Shown here: positions 23,160 through 31,943 of the stretch, piece by piece
Position numbering within the stretch: position 1 is the first letter of the stretch
How the letters are laid out: every line of letters starts with the position of its first letter
Source: CAYUEN01 sp964443745
GTDB lineage: Bacteria > Campylobacterota > Campylobacteria > Campylobacterales > QNZT01
Direction of reading: 5' to 3'
Length of the DNA: 39,639 bases
Assembly (NCBI GenBank): GCA_964443745.1
Contig: CAYUEN010000018.1
Coordinates: 1 to 39,639 of the forward strand
Position numbers and translations under genes: made by a program
The notes under the pieces: model-generated
What the model was told of the DNA's origin: nothing
Seen by the model: only the letters and a program-made list of their open reading frames with translations
Databases searched by the model: none

Positions 23160-24692
23160 TTAGTGTAAAAAGTGTCTGACTCCCGTAAAATAGAGTGCCA
23201 TACCATGTTCGTTCGCCGCTTGGATTACCTCATCGTCACGAATACTGCCGCCCGGTTCTATGACGGCGGCGACTCCCGCTTCCGCCGCGGCGTCTATACT
23301 GTCTCTAAAAGGAAAGAAAGCTTCGCTCGCCATCGCAGATCCCTCAACATCCAATCCCACCTCTTTGGCTTTCAGCAGCGCGCATTTGGCGGCATCCACA
23401 CGACTGGTCATCCCCATCCCAATCGCCACCAACGCACCCTCTTTGACATAGACCACACAGTTTGATTTGGTGAGCGCAGCCACTTTCCAGGCGATTTCCA
23501 AATCCTTCTTCTGCTTTTCACCCGCCTCTTTCACGGAGACGCGCTTGGCGTTTTTCACTTCGCTCTCATTTACGCGATCGCTCTGTTGGTAGACAAATCC
23601 CCCTTCGATATGTTTGAAGTCGTATGCGTCAGCGGGAATCTGCAATCTTTCACTCTCCTGAGAAAAGATTTTGATCCGTTTTTTCTTTTCGAAGAACGCG
23701 AGCGCCTCTTCGTCCACCGATGCGGCGATGATCACTTCGATGAAGATCTCCCCGATCTTCTTAGCAAGAGGCAGATCGAGTCTGCCGTTGATCGCGACGA
23801 CTCCGCCGAAAGCCGACACCGGATCGCATTTGAGCGCTTCGACGTAACTCTCGTAGAGATTCCGCTTGATCGCAAAACCGCATGGATTGGCATGCTTGAT
23901 GATACAGACCGCCGGTTCGTCTCCAAACGCCGCCGCGATTTTCACCGCACCGTTGATATCGGTCAGATTGTTGAAACTCGCCTCCCCTTTCAAAGACTTG
24001 AAACGGCGGCTGAAAAAATCGTCGAACTGATAAAGCGCCCCTTTTTGATGCGGATTCTCCCCATAGCGCGTATCGAAAACCTTCTCCCCCGCGACAAACA
24101 GCTTCCGGCCGAATCCCCCATGAAAACGGCCGTTCATATAGTTGGCGATCATCGCATCGTAAGCGGCGGTATGCTCGAAGGCTTTGATCATCAGCTCTCT
24201 TCTGAATTCCAGCGTATTTTTTCCCTTTTCGAGCGCCTCGACGACACGATCGTAATCTTTCACGTCCGTCACGACGATCACGTCCTTGAAATTTTTCGCG
24301 GCACTACGCACCATCGCCGGTCCGCCGATATCGATATTCTCGATGATCTCTCCGAAATCTTCGGTCCTGGCGATCGTCTCCTTGAACGGATAGAGATTGA
24401 CGCAGACCAGATCGATCCCGACGATACCGTGAGCTTCGGCCGTGGCGACGTCTTCGGGATTGTCGCGCCTGTGGAGAATCCCCCCATGAATCATCGGGTT
24501 GAGGGTTTTGACCCTTCCGTCGAACATCTCGGGAAACTTCGTCACTTCCGAGATCTCAATAGCACGGATCCCCTCTCTCACGAGCAGGGCGTAGGTTCCG
24601 CCCGTCGAGACGATTTCGAATCCCAGCTTCTCAAGCGCTCTGGCGAACGCCACGACACCACTCTTGTCACTCACACTGATTAACGCTCTCAC
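23160..24692 (-). CDS. purH: bifunctional AICAR transformylase / IMP cyclohydrolase
   Basis: PurH performs the last two steps of de novo IMP synthesis. The N-terminal MGS-like cyclohydrolase domain (about 1-140) includes ISVSDKSG, STGGTY and KTLNPMIHGGIL. The C-terminal transformylase domain (about 190-510) has YGENPHQKGALY and IKHANPCG. The 510-aa length is usual. The start is GTG with AAGGGAG just upstream. Its product IMP feeds guaB. A TGGTACAAT extended -10 at 24720-24728 serves it. Confidence 0.97.
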   Translation of the reverse strand: MRALISVSDKSGVVAFARALEKLGFEIVSTGGTYALLVREGIRAIEISEVTKFPEMFDGRVKTLNPMIHGGILHRRDNPEDVATAEAHGIVGIDLVCVNLYPFKETIARTEDFGEIIENIDIGGPAMVRSAAKNFKDVIVVTDVKDYDRVVEALEKGKNTLEFRRELMIKAFEHTAAYDAMIANYMNGRFHGGFGRKLFVAGEKVFDTRYGENPHQKGALYQFDDFFSRRFKSLKGEASFNNLTDINGAVKIAAAFGDEPAVCIIKHANPCGFAIKRNLYESYVEALKCDPVSAFGGVVAINGRLDLPLAKKIGEIFIEVIIAASVDEEALAFFEKKKRIKIFSQESERLQIPADAYDFKHIEGGFVYQQSDRVNESEVKNAKRVSVKEAGEKQKKDLEIAWKVAALTKSNCVVYVKEGALVAIGMGMTSRVDAAKCALLKAKEVGLDVEGSAMASEAFFPFRDSIDAAAEAGVAAVIEPGGSIRDDEVIQAANEHGMALYFTGVRHFLH

Positions 24693-24719
24693 GGCACTCC
24701 CTTTTGTCTAAATTGCGAA

Positions 24720-24728
24720 ATTGTACCA
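24720..24728 (-). promoter_or_regulatory. purH promoter, extended -10
   Basis: On the minus strand TGGTACAAT lies 27 nt before the GTG start. A second minus-strand -10-like TAAAAT is at 24767-24772, so there may be tandem promoters. Confidence 0.5.
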
Positions 24729-24808
24729 TAGCGCCGATCTCAAAATCCTGAGTGAAATATTTTGATATTTTAGCCGAAACGCTCTACAATCTTTTCAAAG
24801 GAGTGATC

Positions 24809-25297
24809 ATGATTGACAAATTGATAGGAAAAATCGTAGGCATCGCGATGGGATACGGTATCACGATAGACGGATGGCATCCGATGATCGTCCATTTCGC
24901 TCTCGCACTGCCGGTCGCCGCTGCATTCTTCTGGCTTTTCGGCGGCGCCAAAAACCCCTCTTTCAAGTCGGCGGCATCTATCCTCTTCTTTCTAGGGCTG
25001 ATCGCGATTCTCGCGGCATTCGTCACCGGCAGGGCGATCGGAACGGATGCGGCCATCATCCTCTCTCCGGAAGGTAAAGCACTTTTCGAACGTCATGTCT
25101 TGCTGGGTGATGCGCTCACGCTTTTTTATCTGCTACTCGCACTTCTTATACCGATTGTTATCTGGATGAAGAAAAAGCCCCTCGCCTATTTCATCACGAT
25201 ACTCATCTGGATAGGGGCGGCCGCCCTTCTCTATCAGGCCCGAATAGGGGAAATCCTCGTCTACTCCAACGGAGCGGGTGTGAGCCTCTCTCAGTGA
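24809..25297 (+). CDS. DUF2231 membrane protein
   Basis: The start is set at ATG 24809 by AAAGGAG (24797-24803); codons upstream overlap the promoter region. The 162-aa protein has four membrane spans. The first contains GWHPMIVHFALALPVAAAFF, the DUF2231 hallmark with conserved histidines. Members of this family are often small cytochrome-like or redox-related membrane proteins, but the function is not defined. It ends in a 7-nt convergent overlap with crcB. Confidence 0.85.
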   Translation: MIDKLIGKIVGIAMGYGITIDGWHPMIVHFALALPVAAAFFWLFGGAKNPSFKSAASILFFLGLIAILAAFVTGRAIGTDAAIILSPEGKALFERHVLLGDALTLFYLLLALLIPIVIWMKKKPLAYFITILIWIGAAALLYQARIGEILVYSNGAGVSLSQ

Positions 25298-25662
25298 TAG
25301 AGGCTGGCGAAAAGCCCCATTCGCGCTACCGTCGCACCGATGGTGAGCGAAACGTTCAGAAAGATACTCAGCAGTGCGCGCGGATAGTTGCCATCTTGCA
25401 ACATCGCGACCGTTTCGTAACTAAAGGTCGAAAAGGTCGTCAACGCCCCCAGAAAACCGGTGATCGCCATCGCCTTGTATTGGGGTGCGATATGGTTTTG
25501 GAAATAGAGCGCCAAAAAACCGATCAGAAAACTCCCCAGCACATTCACCCCCAGCGTACCGTAAGGGAAAAACCCCCCGGCCGCCTTCTGTATCCAGCCC
25601 GAAATCAGATAGCGTCCGATCGCACCGAAAAAACCTCCCACCCCGACATAGAGTACCAGCAC
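25291..25662 (-). CDS. crcB: fluoride channel CrcB/Fluc
   Basis: CrcB exports fluoride as a dual-topology dimer. The 123-aa protein has four membrane helices and the family motifs GGFFGAIGRYL, GTLGVNVLGSFLIG and TGFLGALTTFSTFSYE (phenylalanine/serine track). The start is GTG at 25662, preceded by GGGAG located in the end of the DUF190 gene. It is the second gene of a DUF190-crcB unit with a 2-nt gap. No fluoride riboswitch is visible upstream of the pair. Confidence 0.94.
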   Translation of the reverse strand: MLVLYVGVGGFFGAIGRYLISGWIQKAAGGFFPYGTLGVNVLGSFLIGFLALYFQNHIAPQYKAMAITGFLGALTTFSTFSYETVAMLQDGNYPRALLSIFLNVSLTIGATVARMGLFASLYH

Positions 25663-25664
25663 CG

Positions 25665-26012
25665 CTACGCTCCCTCTTTTCTATGTTTGTAGCGGATCAC
25701 CTCCACATTCGCGAGCGTGACCAGCCCCTCTTCGATCAACGGCTCAACATGCTCCAAAAAACCTCTGATCTTCTCTTCGTCGTCGATCATCTCCACGATT
25801 ACCGGCAGCGTTTGCGAGAGGATCCAGACGTTGAAAGTGTGCAACTGGCTGTGCACTCCCATCCCGCTGGCGGCTTTGTAGACCGTCGCTCCGGCGATCC
25901 CGTAGGCTTTCGCCTCCCTCAAAAGCCTCTCCCAGAGCAGTTTCCCATCCACTTTGTCGCTGTTGTCGATATAGATTCTCGCGACTTTCTTCTCTCCTAG
26001 CAACTGATGCAT
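25665..26012 (-). CDS. DUF190 protein, CrcB partner
   Basis: This 115-aa protein has the DUF190 features: ERLLREAKAYGIAGATVYKAASGMG, PVIVEMIDDEEKI and a C-terminal EVIRY. The fold is ferredoxin-like and PII-related, suggesting a small ligand-binding regulator. DUF190 genes often sit next to crcB, so a role in fluoride channel regulation is inferred, not known. An AAGGGG ribosome site and an extended -10 precede it. Confidence 0.88.
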   Translation of the reverse strand: MHQLLGEKKVARIYIDNSDKVDGKLLWERLLREAKAYGIAGATVYKAASGMGVHSQLHTFNVWILSQTLPVIVEMIDDEEKIRGFLEHVEPLIEEGLVTLANVEVIRYKHRKEGA

Positions 26013-26036
26013 TCACGCCCCTTCGACTTTTTCGGC

Positions 26037-26045
26037 ATGATAGCA
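26037..26045 (-). promoter_or_regulatory. extended -10 promoter of the DUF190-crcB operon
   Basis: On the minus strand TGCTATCAT lies 24 nt before the ATG. The short leader leaves no room for a crcB-motif riboswitch. Confidence 0.5.
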
Positions 26046-26126
26046 CAAGTTGCGTAGATACACGATCACTCCACGATTTTGATCTATTATGAAAATTATG
26101 AAAAAAACCGACACGAAGGAGAACCG

Positions 26127-27017
26127 ATGCAAATCCTTTCAAAAATCGTGCGTCCAATTCTCTTCTTGGCGCCACTTTTCTGGCAGGGATGCCAGGTGGC
26201 GGAGAAGCAGCCTTCCTACACAAAAAGCGAAATATTTTCGATCGTGCATACCGTTTTATATTCACAACAGGCACTTAGCCGTGCGGCACTGATCACTTCG
26301 GAGGGAATCGATACCCTTGAACCTCCTTCACGTTCAAGAACCCTCTACAACCAAACCTATCTCTGCCAGGAGGGCGTAGCTTACGTCGCCTTTTACGACA
26401 ACGACTCTTCACTCGATTTCTCCCCCACCGACCGTATGGAGATCGAGTATCACCACTGCAACCCCTACCAAAACGAAGAAGAAGAGAAGATAGACGGCCT
26501 TCTTACGATCGAGTACGATCACCACTCCGAAGAGTCGGAATATCGCAGTATCGACTACTTCGTCACCTATACCAAGACCCGTGTGCGGACACGAAAGGGA
26601 GAGTGGGAACTGGATGGTTCGGTAGGGGTACGTTATACTCAAAATTTCCGGGAAGATACCATTTCACTCCTTCTGAACACCACCGAACTCTCTTTGAGAT
26701 GGGAGGGAGAGAAGCAGATGGAATTTGGCGATACACATCTTGATTTTTCCATCCATACAGGAGACCTTTTCTACCGTTACCGGTATGAGGGAACACTTCA
26801 TGATCGGCTTCTGGGAAGCTTCGGTTTCGACACGTCTCTTCCTTTCGAAGGATACGGAGCATCCAACCCATCAAGAGGAGAGATGCGCATCGTCGGCGAA
26901 AATCTCACGATCCTTCTGTATCTGTGGGAGGGAGGGGGTATCCATCTGGATGTCACCTATCCTCAGACGCAGCGAAAACTGTCATACGAGACCGACTGGA
27001 ACGCGCTCGGATTTTAG
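26127..27017 (+). CDS. probable lipoprotein of unknown function (296 aa)
   Basis: The start at ATG 26127 follows AAGGAG (26116-26121). A hydrophobic leader (ILFLAPLFWQGC) ends in Cys22, a non-canonical lipobox (FWQGC), so lipidation is likely but not certain. The rest is rich in short beta strands and acidic residues (NEEEEKIDGLLTIEYDHHSEE). It looks like an extended beta-sheet or barrel-like periplasmic domain. I do not recognise the family. A TATTAT element lies at 26085-26090. It is followed by the tamA promoter, so it is probably not part of that operon. Confidence 0.68.
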   Translation: MQILSKIVRPILFLAPLFWQGCQVAEKQPSYTKSEIFSIVHTVLYSQQALSRAALITSEGIDTLEPPSRSRTLYNQTYLCQEGVAYVAFYDNDSSLDFSPTDRMEIEYHHCNPYQNEEEEKIDGLLTIEYDHHSEESEYRSIDYFVTYTKTRVRTRKGEWELDGSVGVRYTQNFREDTISLLLNTTELSLRWEGEKQMEFGDTHLDFSIHTGDLFYRYRYEGTLHDRLLGSFGFDTSLPFEGYGASNPSRGEMRIVGENLTILLYLWEGGGIHLDVTYPQTQRKLSYETDWNALGF

Positions 27018-27028
27018 TGCGGATAGGT

Positions 27029-27034
27029 TATAAT
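27029..27034 (+). promoter_or_regulatory. -10 element of the tamA-tamB operon
   Basis: TATAAT lies 26 nt before the GTG start of tamA, just after the upstream lipoprotein gene. Confidence 0.5.
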
Positions 27035-27060
27035 ATCCGATCTTCAACGAGGGAGTAGGT

Positions 27061-28782
27061 GTGCGTTTTTGGTTGATGCTGCTGCTTTTCATACCATTGA
27101 CGCTCTGGAGCGCCGACGGGATGAAATATCTCAAATTCGTCACCCACGGTCCCATCAAAGCCAAAGAGCTCTACCGCGCCTCCAATATCGAACTTCCCGC
27201 CTGGTACGAATTCTGGAAGAAAAAAGAGCCCAAAGTGAGCTCCCTGATCATCGATTCCCTCCAGGAAACATTGGCGAATTACTACCGTTCCGAAGGTTTC
27301 TATCATGCCGAAATTACCAAAAAAGAGGACAATACGACCGTCACTTTCATTACGAACGCGGGCGAACCGGTACGTGTCACCGAAATCACCATAGAGGGGG
27401 ATATCGATTTCACGCGATTCGTCACTTTCCAAAAAGGAGAGCGTTTCAGTGCACAGAAATTTGTCGACATCAAAAAAAATATCCGAAGATTTCTTCTCGA
27501 AAAGGGATTTTGCAACGCCCTGCTTGATGCCAAAGCGTGGGTGGATATCGTCAAAAACAGCGTGAAATTGCGATTTTTCGTCCAGAAAAACCGCCCCTGT
27601 CGTATTGGAAAGATCTCGATACACACTCCACCGGATATCGGCGAAAAGGTGGTGCGGTCGCGTCTGACTTTCGAAAGCGGAGATATTTACAACCTCAAAA
27701 AACTCAACCGCAGTTACAGTACGATTTCGGGTCTTGAGGCGTTCGATGCCATCAAGATCGATCAGAACAAACACGACCACACGGTCGATCTTGATATCCA
27801 ACTCGAGCGCAAACACAAGCCGATACGGGAATCGATCGGTATCGGTTACGAAACCAACTATGGGCCCAGAGGCCTTCTGCACTGGGAACAGCGCAATTTC
27901 AAAGGTGGTGCGAAAAAGCTCTCTTTCGACGCGAAATATTCCAAAAAAGAGAAGTTTCTGCAAAACAACTTCTTTGTCCCCGCTTTCGTCAAAATTCCCT
28001 ATTTCAAAAATCGCTATCTCGATTTCAAAAACGAATTCTCCTATGCACAGATGGTGTATGAAAATTTCGACGAGAAGTCGATCCGAAACTTTGTGCACCT
28101 GCTAAAGGATTTCGACACCTTCAGTATCGATATGGGAATCGGAATCGAACGGACAAAGATCACCAAAACCGCGGACGTATGCAACGTCATCGACGGCGAC
28201 TTTCTACTCTTTTTCCCCTTCGCGAAGTTGATCGTCGACCGCCGCGATTCGAAATTCGACCCTCATAGTGGTTACTATCTGAGTCTCTATCTGGAGGGGG
28301 GTATGAAACAGATCCTCTCCACCGCCAGCTATGCCAAACTCTTTCAGGAAAGCCGCTGGATCCACACTTTCGGCCGCACCACTCTCGCTCTCAAAGCCAA
28401 ACTCGGGCTCGTCAACGAACTCGAAAGTCGGCTTCCCGAATCGAAGCTCTTCTATGCGGGTGGTGCGTACAGCAACAGAGGCTTCGGATTCAACCGGCTC
28501 GGTGCATCGGATGCGGTATGCGAAGGCGTCGGCGGCCGTACGATAATCGATACCACGATCGAACTCGCACACCCCCTTTTTCATAAGTTTTCGGGCGCAC
28601 TTTTTCTCGACTCGACGATGATCAGTTCCAACAGCCTCACCTTCTCGGACGACTTCCGCCATTCTGTGGGGATCGGCTTGCGTTATAGCACACCGGTGGG
28701 GCCGATCAAACTCGATCTGGGATTCAACCTCGAAGAGAGTGACCAGTACGCACTCCATTTTCTGATAGGACAGTCGTTTTGA
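27061..28782 (+). CDS. tamA: translocation and assembly module outer-membrane protein TamA
   Basis: This Omp85-family protein of 573 aa has a signal peptide (ending LWSA) and a POTRA region to about residue 260 (NAGEPVRVTEITIEGD; NRPCRIGKISI). A beta-barrel follows, ending GPIKLDLGFNL...FLIGQSF with terminal Phe. The barrel contains the GGAYSNRGFGFNRLG motif, matching the conserved (V/I)RG(F/Y) loop of the family. The start is GTG with AGGGAG 5 nt upstream. It overlaps tamB by 4 nt, the usual partner. Together they help insert some outer-membrane proteins and move lipids. Confidence 0.9.
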   Translation: MRFWLMLLLFIPLTLWSADGMKYLKFVTHGPIKAKELYRASNIELPAWYEFWKKKEPKVSSLIIDSLQETLANYYRSEGFYHAEITKKEDNTTVTFITNAGEPVRVTEITIEGDIDFTRFVTFQKGERFSAQKFVDIKKNIRRFLLEKGFCNALLDAKAWVDIVKNSVKLRFFVQKNRPCRIGKISIHTPPDIGEKVVRSRLTFESGDIYNLKKLNRSYSTISGLEAFDAIKIDQNKHDHTVDLDIQLERKHKPIRESIGIGYETNYGPRGLLHWEQRNFKGGAKKLSFDAKYSKKEKFLQNNFFVPAFVKIPYFKNRYLDFKNEFSYAQMVYENFDEKSIRNFVHLLKDFDTFSIDMGIGIERTKITKTADVCNVIDGDFLLFFPFAKLIVDRRDSKFDPHSGYYLSLYLEGGMKQILSTASYAKLFQESRWIHTFGRTTLALKAKLGLVNELESRLPESKLFYAGGAYSNRGFGFNRLGASDAVCEGVGGRTIIDTTIELAHPLFHKFSGALFLDSTMISSNSLTFSDDFRHSVGIGLRYSTPVGPIKLDLGFNLEESDQYALHFLIGQSF

Positions 28783-31700
28783 AAAAGCCGACGATTCATC
28801 TGCTCGGTTTCATCGAATTTGGCATTCTCTTCGGTACTTTGCTGCTCTTCATATTGGCCGCTCCGCAAAGTCTGCGCTATATCGTCGACCGCGCCGCGGG
28901 AGATACGATGCTGGAGTATCGTGAGATATCAGGAAATCTTCTGCGCACCATCACCGTCAGGGATCTCCGATTCCAAAACGAACATATCGCCGACGAAGCG
29001 GTCATCGACTGGAATTTCAAAGCGCTTTTGTACGGAGAGTTGAAAATCGACGACATCGAGCTTCATAGGGTCGATCTAAACGTAGCCAAAAAATGGCTCG
29101 ACGCACTGATGATGCGCTACGCCACGAAAGAGAAAAAGAGAGAGAAATCCTTTCCTGTCATACAGATATCGAACCTCTTCTTCTCCACCCGCCCATACCG
29201 GGCAGAAGGCGTCAACATCGATAGATTCGAAGTGCAGATGCAAGAGGTCGAAGCCGATCCCAAAGGGGCTGAAATCGGAAATTTCGTCATCGACACGATC
29301 AGTGACCACTTCAATATCACGGCCGACGGCACGCTGCGCGAGAAGGATCTTCACTTTTATCATCTCTGGATCGACCGGATCAACCTCGCACAGATCATTC
29401 CCACAATCAGAAAACTTCTCTCCAAAGACCGCAACACGACCACGACCGGACATAAAGGCTTGAAAAACCCCCATGTCGAGAAGCTCCATATCGACGACTT
29501 CAAGGCGACGATGGTCCCCTATCGTATCTACAAAACCTACAGGGTCAACCGCGGCGTCATCTCCGCCAAATCGATCTCGAGCGATCTTGAAAACATCGAC
29601 GCGGAAAGACTCATGGCCGACGCCGACTTCAACGTCGGCTCCGCCTATCTGAGAGGGCCGGTAAAAAAGGGTACCTTCTACGCCAAAGGGAACGTCCATC
29701 TCAAACAATCTTTTTTCGACCGGAGTGTCACCCGATACGTCGATATCAAGGCACTCAACCCTCTGGATGTCACACTTAAAGCGGATTTCACGAAACTCAC
29801 AGGACAGGTCAAAAGCAGATGTGACCATCTCTTTCCTCCCCAAAAAGTCCCCCACTTCAACCTCGCCATTCACAAAGCGACCACCAATGTCCGTTTCGAA
29901 TACCGTAAACTCGACGTTACCGCTCAAACCGACGCCAACCTCTCCACCACCCTCGGAAAGAACTGGCATCTGTACAACTATTTTCACTTCTCTCCCCCCA
30001 AAAATATCTCCTATCAGGGAGTACTCTATACGCCTCGGGTCGAGCTGTTTCCAGTAGCAAACGGACTTCTCAGGCAAAGTACCATCCAGTACAGCGGCGG
30101 ACTCCACAGACTCGACGCCAACCTCAGCGCACCGTTTCTCAACGCGAATTTCTCTTCCAAAGACTACAGGCACGCCACACTGAAACTGCGCACAAAACGT
30201 TTCGATCCCAAAAAGATCGGGATGGAGGTACCCGCCCCCTACTCTCTGATCGAGGGATCCTTCAGCAGCGACATCACATTCAATCTCAGAAATCCCGATA
30301 ACCTCCATGCAACCCTACGGGCACGCTCCAATGTCACCGATCTCAACGGAAGCTACACCTACAAAAAAGGGCTTCATCTTACGGCAAAAGCGACACTGCC
30401 CAAAAACCACATCTGGAAAGACATCCTGCCGGACCTTCGTCCCAAACAACTCTTTCCCGCCAAAATCGCGCTGGGTTACCAAAAGCCCTCACTTACGTTC
30501 GATCTGAACAACACTCTTTTTTCCAACCATCTCGAATACGATCTGAACACTTCGATCATCAAAGAGCGTTTCGCGAGTGCGGAAAGCAATCTGAGCATGG
30601 GAGGGAAACTTGATTCATGGATCACGTTTCAAGCTTCCAGCCGCTCTCTTCAGACACTTCAGCGGACACTCTCCCGCGTTTATCGCTTTTCACCCCTTCC
30701 GCTGGACGGAGAGGTGACGCTTCGAGGATCGATCAAGGACGCGAAAGTGATGGAGGCGACACTCACGAGCCGCTGGATGCTCTACGAATACAAACCCTAT
30801 CGTTTCGCTTTCGCCGAAAAGATCCGCAGCGATTTCACCCTTACCAAAACACGCCTTTTACTGAAAAACTACCGCTTCAGTACCTATCTCGACCATGACA
30901 GGATCTTTTACGCGAACAAACCCTCCCTCATCACCTTCTCCCCGCCTCCGATCAGGGTCCAGACACTCTGGATCAACGACCAGGCGAAAGTCAGCGGACA
31001 CTACGACCCCAAAAGCCGAAAAGGCCGCTTCAAAGCGCAAACTACCCGCTACCACTACAAAGATGTCGAAGGGGACCTTCTCTTTTCCGCCGATATCACA
31101 GCCGACTTGGATCGCAACACCACCGCTATTAGCGGCAATCTGCTGATAGACGAAGGAGAGATCACCTACCGGCCCAAAAAACAGCACTACGTACAAGATG
31201 ACGATATCATCATCGTCCAGGAGGAGGCCACACGCAAAGCACTGCAAAAAAGAAGCGTTCTTATCGTCGACCTTTCGATCGCGACCAAAAAACCGATCCG
31301 TTACAAAACCCCTCAGATCGACGCCTATTTCGATCTCGATCTGAAACTCTGGAAAGAAAAACGCAAAGAACTCGAACTTCTGGGTATCGCGAAAGTATTG
31401 AGCGGTACCTATCACGAATCGAACAAAGTGTTCAAAATCGAACCGGGAGAGATTCTCTTCGGCGGACCGATTCTCAACCCCTATCTCAATCTCCGCGCCA
31501 CCTACCGGGGAGATCCCTACCTGATCACGATTCTCATCTCCGGTACGCTCGAATCACCGATTCTGAATTTCTCCTCCTCCCCCTATCTCTCACAAAGCGA
31601 CATTCTCTCCTACCTGCTTTTCGATTCGACGACGGAGAATCTCTTCAGCGCCAAACAGAGTTCCTCTTCCACGGCGATCAAACTCTTTGGCAACACTTTC

Positions 31701-31943
31701 GCCAAAGAGATCGTCTCCACGTTCGGTATCAAGCTAGATCGCCTGGTCCTTTCGACGACCGAAGAGGGAGGACTGGGAATCGAAGTGGGCAAAAAACTCA
31801 CCAAAAACGTCACGTTGATCTATATCAACGATATCGTTTCCACGATCAAAATCAAATACCAACTCTCCAGAAATTTCGAAACGGAGGTAACGATCAGCCC
31901 CGAATCGAGCGGTATCGACTTTCTCTACAATATCGAACACTAA
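28779..31943 (+). CDS. tamB: translocation and assembly module inner-membrane protein TamB
   Basis: TamB is an AsmA-like bridge from inner to outer membrane. This 1054-aa protein has one N-terminal membrane helix (FGILFGTLLLFILAA), a long beta-helical body of repeated strands, and the C-terminal TamB (DUF490) domain. That domain is marked by ILFGGPILNPYLNLRATYRGDPYLI, QSDILSYLLFDS and LGIEVGKKLTKNVTLIY. The start is TTG inside the tamA stop (TTGA), with AGGA upstream. It is shorter than E. coli TamB (about 1259 aa). Its stop overlaps the pepD stop on the other strand. Confidence 0.92.
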   Translation: MKKPTIHLLGFIEFGILFGTLLLFILAAPQSLRYIVDRAAGDTMLEYREISGNLLRTITVRDLRFQNEHIADEAVIDWNFKALLYGELKIDDIELHRVDLNVAKKWLDALMMRYATKEKKREKSFPVIQISNLFFSTRPYRAEGVNIDRFEVQMQEVEADPKGAEIGNFVIDTISDHFNITADGTLREKDLHFYHLWIDRINLAQIIPTIRKLLSKDRNTTTTGHKGLKNPHVEKLHIDDFKATMVPYRIYKTYRVNRGVISAKSISSDLENIDAERLMADADFNVGSAYLRGPVKKGTFYAKGNVHLKQSFFDRSVTRYVDIKALNPLDVTLKADFTKLTGQVKSRCDHLFPPQKVPHFNLAIHKATTNVRFEYRKLDVTAQTDANLSTTLGKNWHLYNYFHFSPPKNISYQGVLYTPRVELFPVANGLLRQSTIQYSGGLHRLDANLSAPFLNANFSSKDYRHATLKLRTKRFDPKKIGMEVPAPYSLIEGSFSSDITFNLRNPDNLHATLRARSNVTDLNGSYTYKKGLHLTAKATLPKNHIWKDILPDLRPKQLFPAKIALGYQKPSLTFDLNNTLFSNHLEYDLNTSIIKERFASAESNLSMGGKLDSWITFQASSRSLQTLQRTLSRVYRFSPLPLDGEVTLRGSIKDAKVMEATLTSRWMLYEYKPYRFAFAEKIRSDFTLTKTRLLLKNYRFSTYLDHDRIFYANKPSLITFSPPPIRVQTLWINDQAKVSGHYDPKSRKGRFKAQTTRYHYKDVEGDLLFSADITADLDRNTTAISGNLLIDEGEITYRPKKQHYVQDDDIIIVQEEATRKALQKRSVLIVDLSIATKKPIRYKTPQIDAYFDLDLKLWKEKRKELELLGIAKVLSGTYHESNKVFKIEPGEILFGGPILNPYLNLRATYRGDPYLITILISGTLESPILNFSSSPYLSQSDILSYLLFDSTTENLFSAKQSSSSTAIKLFGNTFAKEIVSTFGIKLDRLVLSTTEEGGLGIEVGKKLTKNVTLIYINDIVSTIKIKYQLSRNFETEVTISPESSGIDFLYNIEH

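Noticed and set aside
26013..26036. Fluoride riboswitch before DUF190-crcB
   Set aside because: The leader after the extended -10 is under 25 nt, and the crcB-motif core is absent.
29076..30308. 410-codon open frame antisense to tamB
   Set aside because: The opposite strand encodes the continuous TamB body with the C-terminal domain; the antisense frame shows no recognisable motif.
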